64,000 bases of DNA from Chrysomallon squamiferum (lineage: Eukaryota; Mollusca; Gastropoda; Neomphalida; Peltospiridae). The notes beneath the pieces are model-generated. The model was given only the letters and a program-made list of their open reading frames with translations. It ran no database searches and was not told the DNA's origin. This document shows positions 1-15,649 of this stretch, one piece after another. The stretch is taken from contig CM022665.1 in the NCBI GenBank assembly GCA_012295275.1, forward strand, positions 46,995,602 to 47,059,601, in the 5' to 3' direction. A program made the translations under genes and the position numbers. Position 1 is the first letter of the stretch, and each line of letters starts with the position of its first letter.

Positions 1-6
1 TTTCAG

Positions 7-319
7 AAAATTCTTTGGATCAAGGATGTTCACAAAACAGTGACTGTGGAACTGTAAATGCAGAGTGCAGTGTAAATGAGAGTAACAAGAAAGTCTGCAG
101 ATGTAAACCAGGATTTTATCCTAAAGATTCTGCTTGTTCAGACAGTAAGTTCACTGTGAGGTAAAAAACACAAAAACAAAACAAAGAAACAACAACAAAA
201 CAGCAGATGGTTAAACAATTTGAACATGCAAAATACATGAACTCACTTTAGTAACATTAAAAACTAATTTATTGTTCGCTATTCTTTCTGTAATGTTGTT
301 TTCAGTTTTTAAGCATAAA

Positions 320-395
<76 letters not shown>

Positions 396-954
396 CATTT
401 AAGCATAAATATCCACAACTGAACAGATTTTGCCATGAATAGATATAAAATAAATAAATAAACAAATATACAATAAAATCTGGGTATTAAAATGACTTAT
501 GATAGTATTTAGCAGTAGAGCTGTATATTACACAAGTTAACATATAAATGTGTTATTTTTTACTAGTCACTCTTTTAGTTTAATAATACATACTCTGAGC
601 TTCATTCAGACATTAATTTCAGTTCTAAAAGTGAAACAAACTGTATGATGAGATATTTTCTTATTTCAGTAAGCACTCTGCAGGTTACTGGACTTTCACA
701 ACAATCATCAACACTAAACTCAGTGACAGTGACGTGGACAGAACCAGCAGACACAACGTCTGTTGTAACTGGTTACACAGTGACATGGACACCAGCATCT
801 ACAACTAATACAAACAGCACTGATGTAACAAAGGGATCTACTACATACAACATAATCAGTCTTCAACCTGGAACACAGTACTCAGTAAAAGTGACAACTA
901 AAATTTCTTACAGATCACAGACAACAGTGACACTGGCAAAAACAGTAAAAACAA
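7..954 (+). CDS. Gene A exons 1-2: EGF-like module plus FN3 domain (cassette 1)
   Basis: Exons 7-144 and 670-954, both phase 1-1. The first encodes a six-cysteine EGF-like (EB-type) module ending in a CRCKPGFYPKDSAC pattern. The second encodes one complete FN3 domain with the usual landmarks: a VTVTW strand, GYTVTW, and a tyrosine-corner LQPGTQYSVKV. Symmetrical phases mean either exon could be skipped without shifting frame. The cassette is duplicated at 1999-2915, introns included. The bases after the donor at 955 match those after the donor at 2916 for about 80 bases with very few differences. Confidence 0.9.
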
Positions 955-1794
955 GTAAATACTCATCTTAGTCTCAAAAGTAATAAAATTAGTTTGTTTG
1001 ACATAAATAATATAAAGATAGTTGATAATTTGAACAAACATTTTGGGAGAGATTGTTCATTAGGTTGAAGGTATGTAATTTTAGTGTTATATCTAAAATT
1101 TATTTTTTATTACTAAATTGCCATTTATAATTTACATTTCTTAAAATTAAATGAAACCTTTGTATATATATATATATATAATTTTTTTTATTTTAAATCC
1201 TCAATTTCGGTCTGAGGCATTTGCCTCAATGTAGTTATGAGCATCATATACATACATAGATACATATATATATATATACACACACACACATATACATACA
1301 TACATACATATATATATATATGTTGTTAGAGAGAAAAAAAAGTTACATATTTATAAGATAGATATTTAAATGTCACTTTCCTTGCATCTTCCCAAACTTC
1401 GTATTTTATGATACTAATTTATAACTAACACAGTCTGGATAATAATCATCTGATAGTATAAAGAATATACCTGTTTATTTTTACTAAAGTGCCCTTTAAG
1501 ATTAATGTATTTTAGTAATATCACAACAATATTATTAAAATTTAAATCAAAGGTTTCAAAACAATGAGTTTTAATATATAATTATTATTATTATAGGTTT
1601 CAAAATTTCAAAGTTTTATTACATTTCATTTTCTTTTTATGTTAAAATTTTTAAAACCTTTCAGTAATAATAATAATAATAATGTTATTATTAAAACAAA
1701 AAGGTTTTTATTACTATTATTTTCCTTTTATTAATCTTTACTTTATATTTTTAATTTTTACAAGACTGAAATTACTTTGTTTAATTAATATTTA

Positions 1795-1854
<60 letters not shown>

Positions 1855-4800
1855 CTAACATTTAATTTACACAGGTGATATCTTATTAAACAGAAACACA
1901 ATTTTTTAAATAAAATTAATCGTGATGGTGCATATTTTGTAATGAATGGATAACTGTGTAACAGTATTTTTACTATTATGAATATAATGATATTTCAGAA
2001 AAACCTTTGGATCAAGAATGTTTAAACAGCAATGAGTGTGGAACTTCAAATGCAGAGTGCAGTGAAAATGAGAGTCAAACGAAAGTTTGTAGATGTGCAT
2101 CTGGATTTTATCCTAAAGATTCGTCTTGTTTGAACAGTAAGTTGAAGTTTACTTCGAGAATAAAAAAAAAAAAAAATAGTAATAATAATAATAAAAAAAT
2201 AACATAAATAAATAAAAACTGCAGCAATCACTGAACACGCAGACACACAAAACGGACTAAAAATAAAATAATTAAACTACAATGGAATTATTTTACTCTT
2301 TTGCTGGGAAATGTTAATACATTTATTTTGTGAAGTCAGAAAACTAACATTTACCTGATGGAGTGGATAATTAAATCAGATATGTACATATGTGTGTATA
2401 GATATAATTTTTTTGTTTGTTTGTTGTTGTTTTTGGTTTTTATTTTGTTTTTTAAATAAAAAGTATGAATGATTTTTACAGTAAAAGTGAAATAATTGTT
2501 AGATTACATTTCTAGCTTAGAAATTTATACTCTCAGGTACATTACAAATTACATTGTGATATAATTTGAAAGTGGCTTTATTTTATTGTAATTAACACTA
2601 ATTCTGTAATCAGGTATTTTCTTATTTCAGTAAGCACTCTGCAGGTTACTGGACTTTCAGAACAATCATCAACAATAAACTCAGTGACAGTGAACTGGAC
2701 AGAACCAGCAGACACAACATCTGTTGTAACTGGTTACACAGTGACATGGACACCAGCATCTACAACTAATACAAACAGCGCTGATGTAACAAAGGGAACT
2801 ACTACATACAACATAACCAGTCTTCAATCTGGAACACAGTACTCAGTAACAGTGACAACTAAAATTTCTTACAGGTCACAGACAACAGTGTCACCGGCAA
2901 CAACAGTAAAAACAAGTAAATACTCATCTTAGTCTGAAAAGTAATAAAATTAGTTTGTTTGACATAAATAATATAAAGATAGTTGATAATATGAACAAAA
3001 ATTAGAGAGAGAGAGAGGTTGCTCAATAGGTTGAAGTTGTATAATTTTAGTGTTATAATTTAAATTTATTTTTAGTAACTAAATACACCAGAGTAAATAT
3101 AATAATGAAATTTTTAAAAATAATTTTATTCCATGGTATATATTATTATTAGTAGTAGTAGTAATAGTAGTAGTAGTAGTATTGTTATTGTTAAACTATA
3201 ATTATTAATTTTAAAAATTAAAAATTATTTTTTTGTTTTATTTTATTTAACTGTAAAAAAAATTTAAACTTTTTAATAGTAATAATAATAATAAGTTTTA
3301 TTCTTATTATTGAAATGAAAATGTTTTTATTACTATTATTTTCCTTTTATTATTCTTTACTTTATATTTTTAATTATTGAAAGATTAAAAACTGATTATT
3401 ATTATTTCTGCTTCATCTATTTTCTGAAATTAGTTTTTATAGGAAGTCTGTATAGATCTTTAAAAAACCTCAAAATTGTTAGCAATATTTTATGAGTCAT
3501 ATTATTTGCATGCAACTTTTACTGTAAAATGACCTTGTCATTGCCTATGATCTGGGGTAATAATAATAATAATAAATAACAACAACAACAACAACAACAA
3601 TAACAAAGATATTCATAAATGTATAATAATCATACATTAATAATGTAAATCTAAAAGTAAATAAAAGCATAAGACTTGAAAAACCTGGTAAAAATGTGTT
3701 ATTTTTAAAATCTAAATGATGTATTTTTAGAACCTGCTACTCCTGGTCCATATATGGACAGTATGAGCAACAAAACTGCACCAAACATTACTCTGAAGTT
3801 TAAAAAGTCAGATGGAATTGTTACCTCATACAAAGTCACTTTACTTGGTGTATCAAAGACCTACAATTCTACACAGAACATAACACCACAATCTGGACAA
3901 GTCTACCAGCAGGTGATCTTTACAGGAATAACAGCTGGACAGTATTACACATTACAAATCACAGCTTACAGCAATGGACTTTCAAGTGAAATTTACACAT
4001 CAGAACCTATACGTGCATCTGTTAAACGTAAGTTCATCAGTTTTTTTTTATGTTTTGAAATCTTGATAGTGTTTTGTTTTCTTTTATTATAAAGAAATAA
4101 TGTTAATTTTCATCAGTTATTGTTGGTTTTGGTGTAAATAATTACAGAAATTACTTTTCTACATAATTTCAGGATAACTTTTCTATGTAATGTGGAAGTG
4201 TGTGTGTGTGTGTGGGGGGGGTGTGTGGGTGGATGGGTGGGTGTGGCTACTCTTAATCTGTTGCTATGAAGCAACAAACAGATTTTAGTTTTGAATGTTG
4301 TATTTTATTAATGTACAAATTCTGTTGTATATAGTAACTAACTCTTCTTTTTTTATCTATGTAAATCTTAAAATTTCAGATAACATTCAGCACTGGTATA
4401 GTTTTAAAATTCAAACAAAAGTGTGATCTTCAAATAAAATTAAACACAAATTATGTTTGTCCTCAGGTAATAAGATGAGTTACAACACATTTACAGCTAG
4501 CTACACACAGCTGATTCTTTTTAATAACTGTATTATTAGGTGTCATGAATTCAGATAATTAAACAGTTTTTTTATTATTTTTATTATTTCAGCACCGGGT
4601 GTTGTATCAGAGCTGACTATCACAGATGTTACACACAGCTCAATGAAAACAAGCTGGAGGAAGCCAGCAGCACCTAATGGTGACATCACAGCTTATATCA
4701 TAAATGTGATATCTGAAGATATCTGCCAACAGAAAATTGTGTTTATCTGTAAGGACTGTGAAAATATGACGGTATGTTGCTCTACAATATACTAGCTTCA

Positions 4801-4855
4801 TTATAAGACACACCAGGTTTAAGTGGCTTCATGAATTAATTAATAAACATTATTT

Positions 4856-4909
<54 letters not shown>

Positions 4910-7900
4910 GTGTGTCTGTTAAATTAATAAATTTAACTGTAAATAAATTTTGATCTTACTTTTATCTATTTTATTAACAGAATGTTTAATAACATTTGTT
5001 AAGAAAAGATGCTTCATTAAAATGTTGAATATAAAATGATTTTTTGTTGGGTTTTTTTGCCTTTTGAAACACTTTTCATTTATTTCAATCAAAAGACTTT
5101 TTAAAATAAATGTATTGATTAAATTCTTTTATTTCTCAGGATCTCGAGGACCCCTCATGTAAAAATGTTAATAAAAGTACAATAGAGATGAAAAAAGCTG
5201 AACTGAACAATGACTCAATCACGTTTCACTACACAATAAAAAATCTTCACCCTTTTACCAACTACACAGTTGATGTTTTCTCTCACAATGAGCTGGATGC
5301 AGGAGACCATGTTCAACAAATCCGTGAAACAGAAACCAAAGGTACAAAATTAATATGTTCTATATATGGACATTATTATTATTATTATTATTATTAACAA
5401 TATTTTTGATATTTTAATTATTCACTGCTTATGAAAGAAATATATTCATTAAAAGTAATTAAATTTCCATATTTTCGTCACACTCTTTCCATTAAACTAT
5501 TTTACACATAAATAATAATAACAACAAAAAAAAAAAAAAAAAAATAAATAAATAAATAAATAAAGAAATAAATAAAATAATAAAAATAAAGAATAAAATA
5601 TATAAAAAAATGTAAATATAAATATGAAATAAAATAATGGAGTCACATTATTAACAAAAAGCAAACATAGATAAAAACTATTAAATAACTATAGATATAT
5701 CTTTAGGACAATCGTTAAAAAAGATATCAAGTTTAATAATAATTATCTTAATAATTACTCATATTTGTTGCATACTTATGGCATTTAAATTCTTGACTTC
5801 AAAATACTGATGATAAATTAATCTGTTTTATCTTTTTAATGACAAAATATATATACCTATTTAAAAAAAAAGAAAAAAGAAATGTAACCATAAATTAAAT
5901 AATAAAAATAAACACTGTCAATGACAATAATATTACATTTATTTTATATTTAGAAATGTCTGAACCCTAAAATGTAATTCAAAGTGTCCTACTATTATAA
6001 GAATACTATCAAGTGAAGACTGTGCCACACAATATTTTGCAAAGACAAATTTTAACACTGATTTCAGTTAATGTGAAGTTTTCAAATATAAATCACTACA
6101 ATTTGTTAACAACATTAGAATTAATCTCTATATAAACTACTTTATATTATTAAAAAGACAAAAAAAGGAAAATATTTTGAAAACATTTTGACAGTTCCAA
6201 ACATTTTCTTGGAAAAAACTGTTAAAAATTTTAACTTTTTATTGTGTATATTTGAACTTACAGGAAGATAAATGTTTGTTTATTTTTAAATTAAATTTAA
6301 AAAAATGTATTTTACAGCTGCAGACACACCAACCGAATTTAAATCTTCTGATACAAACAGTTCTTCAATAACACTGTCATGGAAACCAGAACCTGTACGT
6401 CCAGGAATCACAAATTACAATTTAACTGTTTTTGAAAAATCAGAAACTGGGGATGAATATGAACTGATGTCATCTTTTGATATCAAAGGTAATTATTTGT
6501 GTTATGTTTAACACACTGAATGGATACAATAACGAATGAATAAAAACAATAATAACATTAGAAAAAGGAAATTTCATTGTTGAATATTTAAAACCAAAAA
6601 TATTTTATTTAACAATTTATTTTATTTATTATTTCATTATTTCATTTTATTTATTTATTATATTATTATTATTTTATTATTATTTATTTATTTATTTGAT
6701 TATTATTATTATTTTATTATTATTATTTATTTATTTTATTTAATTTTATATCATTTCATTTTATGTTATTCTTATTTTATTTTTTCAATGCAATTTTTCA
6801 GTTCAAATTGTGTTTCAATAATTGACGTAATAGCTAAATGTTTTTGAAGCATAATATTTGCCACAATGACATTTTAATGAAGCTTGAAGTGAAAACAATA
6901 GATCTAAATAACAGAAAGTGTATTTTTAAAACATAATATATGTAAACCTGTGTTGTTGTAGTTGCTGTTTTGTGTTTTGTCAGGTTGGAATGAAGACAGT
7001 TATGTTGTCACAGGGTTGTCAAGTTACTGGGATTACAACTTTACTCTGACAGCAAGTACTTCAGCTGGAGAATCATCAGCAACATCAACAGGTCCAATAA
7101 GAACTGAACAATCAGGTAGTTATTGTTTTTACTGGAACTGTGTGTTACTTTTATAGTAATCCACCAAAACTAATATTACTGTATTCAGCATTTTGGTACA
7201 ATTCAAAATGGATGGGAGTTAAAAATTTAAATATGTGATTATTTTATGTAATGTTATTGTTAAATATTATTGTTATCTCATATTGACTAACTGTCAAGCT
7301 AAAATGTCAATAAAATGATAAACAAAAAACACACAAATCTAACACACACATATTTATAAACACAACTGTTTTTGGCTATAGGAAAGTATCACTGTAGCTG
7401 TTGTTTTGATATATGTATCGCTAATAATGCACTTTAAGGTATACAAATAACATGACAGATAATACTTAACAGACATTATTTAGTTTGAAAATAATGACCC
7501 CAGTATTATATATTTATATATAAGAAATTACAAAGTATATTTTAATACCCATTATTTAGTATGAAAATGGTAACTGAATGTAATTATATTCTATTCCAGC
7601 CCCAAAAGCTGTCAAAACTTTCACTGTGACAAAAATTGAAAACAACTACACTGAAGTGACAGTGAACTACGAGTGTCCAAAACAAAAAGATGGAAGAAAT
7701 GGAGAAATACAAACTTCTAAATTAACATACAGTTCTTCCGAGGTAAGAAAATTGTAATATTTAAAATACTGTTTCAGACAACTGTGTCTGTATTACTGAA
7801 TTACTTTTGTGTTTATTTATTAAAATTTCACATGTTTATATAATCACCTGTTAATGATACAGTTTACTGTTCTGTAAGCAGAATGATGAAAAGAGAGAGT

Positions 7901-9808
7901 AAGAATCTAGTTATTCCAAATGTTTGTTTTTACAGCCAGGTGCTTTAACAGGTGACAAAGATGTACCAAATGATGGCTCCTGTCGCTTTTCTCTCACAGT
8001 GGATGTAACACCTGAACATAACTACACATTTTCTGTAAGTATGGTTATAACTACATCATGTGTAACTTTACATTTTCTTTAATGCCATTTAACTATAACT
8101 TTACATTTTGTGGAAGTATATTATAACTTACATGTAACTGTATATTTTGTGGAAGTACGGTATAACTGACATGTAACTTTAACTTTTCTGGAAGTACAGT
8201 TGTAACTTAACTGTGACTTTACATTTTCTGGAAGTACAGTTTGACTTACACGTAACTTTACATTTTTTGTTAGTTCAACTTAACAATAACTAACTGAACA
8301 TATAGTTCCAACTAGAATAATGAACAAATTTATAGCAAGAAATATGTGAACATAACCATCTTCATCCACAAAAGTAACAATTTGAGTCATTTTATGCCAT
8401 TTCAGTAATCTAGCACAGCAAAAATGCTTGTAGCTGATTTAATAAAGAATATCATTAATCATCACATTTTATATAGCAAAAAATTTCAAACCATGACTGA
8501 AATAATAATCAATAATTTTCTTTCCCTTTTTGAAATTCTCATTTTTCAAAATAATATCACTTTTCTGTCTTAATTCAAAATTTCAGTTTGTTAGTAGAAA
8601 TTTTTAAAAGATTTTAAATGAAATAATAATAAAAACTGTTGGAGTGAGTAAATCAATGTTTTACATATAAATAACACGAAAAAAAAAAAAAAAAAAAAAA
8701 AATAACAGTAATAAAAATTAATCATCTTCTTTGTTTATTTTCTCAGGTCTTGTCCCTTTGTTGCCAAATTTCTTTATTAAAACAAAAAGTAACCAAATAA
8801 ACTTGATACTTGTACACTTCAAGTAGTTCTGTTTCTCTTCTAGGTTAAACTGAAGACTATATCTTTTGGAGATGTGTCTGTGATCAACTTCTACACTATT
8901 GCTGGACGTATGTTTTGTTTAGTTCTGTTATATTAATACCTGTATTTATCTGAAGATGTTTTTTTTTATTCCATTCATGCATGCAGTTAAAAGCTAAATG
9001 TTCTATGGTTCTCAATTCAGTGTTGATTACAACAAAACAGTGCGCTCTGGGCCTTTTCCATATACTGCTTTCATATAATGAAAGAATAACTTGTAACATT
9101 TTATTCTGTTGTCATGAATAAATGGTCTGAAATTTGATAAATATTTCATGTTACTAATTTTGTTTTATTTTCAGCACCACTATTGAAAGAGAAAATTGTA
9201 ACAAAATCAATCACTTTGGGTTCTTCTGAAAGCAGCTTTGCCATGTTAGTTTATCCTCGTTCTATTTACAAACCGACAACTGGGAAAGTTTTACTGGCTG
9301 GTCTTATAGTTTACAGAAGTGATGTCAAGAAAGGTATTTCATGTTTGTAGAGGATAGATATGAGTGTATGAGCAGTTTCAATTCAAGTTTCAATATGTGA
9401 GATTATTCACATGAAATGGGGATTAAGACATTTGCCATTAGCTGGATTTTGATACTGCTTCCATCTTCAGTCTTGTATGGTTGCAGAGATTATGAATTCC
9501 AGACAGCTAAATTCTCGAAATCCTGGAAATTCTGCTTCATCTTTGACTAATTCTTTAATCAGGGGTTCAGAAAAATCCTTCAACAATGATTCTATGATTA
9601 TAAATATATGATTTTTTTTTTCTGATTGAATCTTTAGATATTTATATAGTCTATTCAATAAAAATCAAAAACATATTGAGTGCAATATGTTTTTTCTGGT
9701 TCTAATATTTTGACTTTATCTAAATTTTTCTCTGTAGGATTTTATAATGATCTGGTGTGCACATGTATGACAGTATATATGTGTGTGTATATGAGCATTT
9801 ATTTTTGA

Positions 9809-9840
<32 letters not shown>

Positions 9841-12783
9841 ATGTATGTATGGGTATTTATGTATATATGTGTGTGTGTGTGTATATGTATGTAAGTATAT
9901 GTTGTAAGTATCTATATATATATATGTAAGTATCTAAGTTTGTATTTGTGTTTGTGTGGGTATTTCCAAGGACTGTTTATGTATATTTCTTTGTTTGAAG
10001 TGTGTATATACTGGTTTATATTACACTTACAAATCTGGAAGAGTAAAAGGTATACTGAGAGAAACTTTTACTTCATAAATCTTTTTTTTTCATAATACAC
10101 TGAAGAGTGTTTGTAGTATTAAACTGTGTGAAATATAATTTTTACAGCTGAACGACGTAAAAGGGAAGTTAAACAAATGGTTCACTATGAGGGTTATGCT
10201 ACGTGGTATGACTCTGAAAAAGACGGGTTTAAAACGCCATACAGAGCCACCAACGAAAGCTGGATTAATCAAAGTAATATCAGACTATCTGTAATAGAAA
10301 ACGTATGACACTTAACATGTCTGTTCATGTTGAATTTATATAGGACTATGTCAAAGATATATTTTGAAGATTTTTGTTAAAAGTCTTTGCTAATCTCTAT
10401 TTTATGACTTTCTGATGATTCAAGGTGTAAATATGTCAGTAAAATAATAAATCAGTGAATAATAATATAATATTAAATACCGAGTAAATATATGACAATA
10501 TATTTAGAATATTCATAGATATTCATACAAGCTATATACTGTAGATATCTACAGATCTATCCATCTGTCTGAGTATCTATATCTTTTTAATATCTATCTA
10601 TTTATTTATCTACATGTATTATGACATATATGTTTTACAGATGCACCTTCAATGGAATACCAAATTGGAGTTATGAAATGTGATACACAGACTAAAAAAC
10701 CAGTCTTCTGTAATGGGCCACTGCCGGCCGGAACAAAATTTGTGTTAGTACAATGAATGATTATCTAACAAATTGTACTTATAACAATTGTTTTTTTTGT
10801 TTGTTTTTTTGTATTGTATAATTACTGTGATTAAAGTTGAAATTGGTTAACAATTAATGGTAGACTGTTATGATAAGGTAAGCTATATTTTAACAATTTA
10901 ACAAAGCTGTTTATCTGATAAACTGTCCTACTTGCAGAGTTGTTGTGTTTGCCTGTACTAGTCAGGGATGTTCTGAAAGTTCCGGTTTTGATTTTGAAAC
11001 AAAACAGAGTAAGTGAAACTGTATTTCACATCATTACAAGTAATTACTTTTAAATATTTTCACTGTGCTTATGTTTTAGTAAATTGATTTGAACTTTATC
11101 ACTTTATTGTTTTAAAGAATGAGCTGAATGTTTAGGTCTCAAGGCTGAAGCTTTGGAGACCTTTATACATTTTAAAACTTTATTAAATTTTGACATTTAA
11201 GCATGAAAATGTGTAATCCTGATATCATTAACATGATTATACAGAAAGATGTTGCCATAATGGCTGATAGTGTCATTTTCATACAAATATTACATTACAG
11301 TGAAGGCTGTTACGAAAAACCCAGCACATAAATGTAGAATCAAAATAACATTTATCACTTGGGATCTGTATTAAAGTGACTAAATACTTTATTAAATTAA
11401 ACTCTGTTTCTTTAGATTCAGAAAATGAAAAATGAAGACCTATGGCATATTTAATTATTAAATTTTATATCTCCTGTAAAGCATATTAATCTGGTTTAGT
11501 TATAAATCTAGACTTAATGAAAACTTAGAGCTTTTTTCTTTTCTTTTTTTTATCTTTGGAAAATGTTAACACAATCAGGAAATAAGTAACTTAAGTGCAG
11601 AAAATTCAGAATATTTTTCATGAATGAACAGAAAAACTTCACATTTTATTCAATAGAACTGACTGTTTCTTTAAATGAATGATTTTATCTACAGCTGAAA
11701 CTCAAATTGGACTCATTGTTGGCATTGTTATAGCTGTTATTGTTATTCTTGCTTTGGTCGTTGTCATTGTCTTCCTCATCAGGAGACGCAGAAGGTATGG
11801 TTAATTTTCATGAAGTGTTCTTTATCTACTCACTGAGAAATCAGTTATAACTTAGTGAAACGTAACTCAAAATAATTGTCTTAGTTGTCAGAATTTAATT
11901 TAAATATATAATTGTGGTTTTTAAATCAATTACATGCTAAGATATTTTAACATCTTCATTAAACATAATTTCTAAATTTTTCTAATTACAAAACAAGTTA
12001 TTGTTTCAAACTAAACAAAACTCACTCATTCACTCACTCACTTAATTGTAAGCACAAAACTAGTTTTTACAGACATTTTCTGTTTTTGATTCCAGTTATA
12101 TTGATGGTGATATCTGTCATATAATTTATACATAGTATTTGTTAAATTCCACATTTCAGGAAGTCACCTGGTGGCAAGTATAGGCCTGATCCTGATGTTC
12201 CTCTTCCTGAAATAGATAAAACAAGGTATATGAAACACACCATTTTAAGTATTAATTTCATTCAAGAGTTCTCTAAATTTATGTTGTTAATATTGTATAT
12301 AAAATTGGTAGGCATCAGTTGGCAACTTTTTCAATTCTCTTTCCTTTTCCTTATAAATATTTTATCACACTTTTAGTAAATTAGCATTCATCATTTTCTC
12401 CAAGTGAATTATTTTTAATATAGAAAATTTTATTTTCTCATTCTGTAAACCACACACACACATAAAACATAATAAAAGTAGATTTTTTGTATATATACAA
12501 TATTTATTTGTCACCATTATTTATTCATTATTTTTTTAAATAGACCTGTTACAATGGCCGACTTCAAACAACATGTTGAAACACTACACAAAGATTCAAA
12601 GCTTCTCTTTTCTCAAGAGTATGAAGTAAGATCATTTAGTTTGTGTATTTTAAATTAATAAATACCCTTTGTTAACTGTGTACATACCAACATTTTGAAA
12701 AATTATTTTATTTTCGTATCTTGAAACTTTTTTCTGACATGAAAATACCAAAAAAACAATCACATATTGAAAACAAATATTTA

Positions 12784-12882
<99 letters not shown>

Positions 12883-15598
12883 TGATGAATGTTACGAAAA
12901 ACAAAACACATTACAAAATATTAAATTTATTTTTGTTTGTTATTCTTTACACACACACACACACACACACACACATATTTTATCATTTTATTAAAATTTG
13001 ACAAATCTTTCTCACAAGTTCCAGATCTTGGGGTTTATTGTTTATTACATATCAACTAAATAGTTACGTTTTACAAATTTATAGTATTTTGTATATATAT
13101 AATTTTTCTTCTTATTATTTTAATTTAAAAAGTCTCTGTTTAATTTACACAGGACCTGACATCTTTATCTCCTAATCACCCAAGATTACATTCAGAAATG
13201 GATGGGAATCGAGTGAAAAACAGATACGTCAACATTCTACCATGTATGTAGAACTAGTTAGAATCATTCTGAGAATTTATATTTGAAAATTTTACTAACT
13301 TAAATAGAAAAAACATGTAGATATTGTCTTAGTCAAGTATGACATAAAAAATAAAAATAAAAAAACGTGTGTAAAAATCTAGATGAAAATGACAAAGTGA
13401 TTCAGATCTATGTGGCTCACTGAATAATTATTATGAAAGTATATTAACAGAATTTTGTCCCTTCATTTTTCTGTATTGGTGTAATAATGATCCAAATGGA
13501 AGCTTGATATTTCTTCTTGTGGTAACAAAGATAAACATATATGCAAACATCATTAAACTGCCTTCCTGTTTCAATTAGTTATTAAAATTTGTTTGAAAGT
13601 AATTAGCAAAATAAATAACTCTCTCTCTCTCTCTCTCTGGAAAGTGAGTGTGGAATCTAAGGATATAATTATTGTTGATAGGAATCCTTCGACTCACAGC
13701 CTTAATATCATCACATTTCAGTGAAGACCAAAAAGATATTTAATTTTCTCTGAAAAACAGTTTATTTATTTTTTACTTTTGCTGTTTCAGTTGACCACAG
13801 TCGAGTGAAGCTGCTGCCACTGGACGAGGATCCAGAGAGAGATGACTCCTCCGACTACATCAATGCCAACTACATCCCCGTGAGTGAATGTTTCTTAACT
13901 TTCCATCCTGTTCAAACTACTTTAAGAAAAACTCTGAAGTTAAATGGTAAACTTCTTTAAGGTACTGGCTGATCAAAGAGATCTGATACCAACTTTGGTT
14001 CCAGAAGTCAGTGTAGAAATATTCTATTTATTCTTCAAATTAAAAATTAAAATTAAACAAAATAAAAATTAAATCATCTTTTCTGATAACTCTTCTTATA
14101 TGGGTTGCTAGAGATGTAACCGTTTTTGCCTGATGCATTTTAAAATTTTAAAATAAATTTTAATAATTCAAAAATAAATATATTTTACACGGATTTATTT
14201 TTTAAATTATTTCTCTAGTCATTATTTGTAAGCACTGGATGACACCTAATAACTGTCAGTGTTATTCTTTACTCAACATCTTTCACTTTTTTTTTTACTA
14301 CTGTACAGATACAGCTACTTTATTTTAAATTCAGTGAACAAATGATGTAATTTGTTTCAAGGGCTACAAAGGACCTCGTGAATACATTGCTACCCAGGGA
14401 CCCATGACAGGCACAATTGCTGATTTCTGGAGAATGATGTGGGAACAGCACTCCACCCTTATTGTGATGCTGTCAGATCTCCAGGAGAAAGGAAAGGTCT
14501 GGATGAAACATTATTTTCTTATTTTTAATATTGACACTAATAAGACGTGGCATATTTTAGAAATTATAAATGTATTGAACAGCAACATAAATAGTCTTGT
14601 ATTTTTATCCAAAATAACTTCATTGGATAGAAGATATAACAGATTAAATTTGACATTCTGACATATTATTATCTTTTTTTTTTTTGAATCTCTCAATTAA
14701 TTTACTTGGAGATAATGCAGAAAGGGGTTTCTTTTTTGATTGTTTAAATGGTTATGATTTTCATTTCAGTCCATAAATCAGTGGGTAGTAATGACTTGAG
14801 ACAAAAACATAATTTTATCATTTGATTTCAGACTTTCACCACATTCATCTTGATCAGAGTGTTATGTTCAACTTCTTGTGCTTATTATAAACACTTGGCT
14901 ATTGGGTCTTCTCTAATCATCATCATCATCATCATCATTATTATTAATATTATTATTATTATTATTTTAAACATATCATATTGGCTTTGTTATTTGGTTT
15001 ATTATGAGACTATAGGCACATAAAGATGATTGTTTTATGGTATTCTGCAGCCCAAGGTAGATCAGTACTGGCCAGGAAATCTCTATGAACCTGTCAATTA
15101 TGGTGAGATAACTCTGGAATTGACAAGTATGTCTACAATGAACAAATTCACCATTCGAATTTTCAAAATGACTTTGGTAATAATTTACTTTTTTTGTTGT
15201 TGATATTTTTTTTTTATTTTTTTTTTTTTGTCCTTAAATAATTTTATTTGCTGCCAAATCATTTAAATGGATTAACTTGTAAATTATTTCTTATAAAAGA
15301 ATTTCTAATTATGAGAAAAATCAACAAAAAATATTAATTACATATTGCTGTACAGAAAAATGTACAGATAACTGAAAGAACAAGTTTTAAGAAAAAAAAA
15401 AAAAAAAAAAAACAAGCTGCAGTAATTACATTTTTCTTAAAAACTACTTTTCGCTACTACACTTTTAAATATTTATCATTTGAAATTTATTTTTATTTTT
15501 TCTTTGGTGGGATCTGACTAATAATAATATACTAAGAGTACAAAGCACCAAACAATCATGGTGTACTGTATACATGCATCCATTACTATTACTCTTAC

Positions 15599-15649
<51 letters not shown>

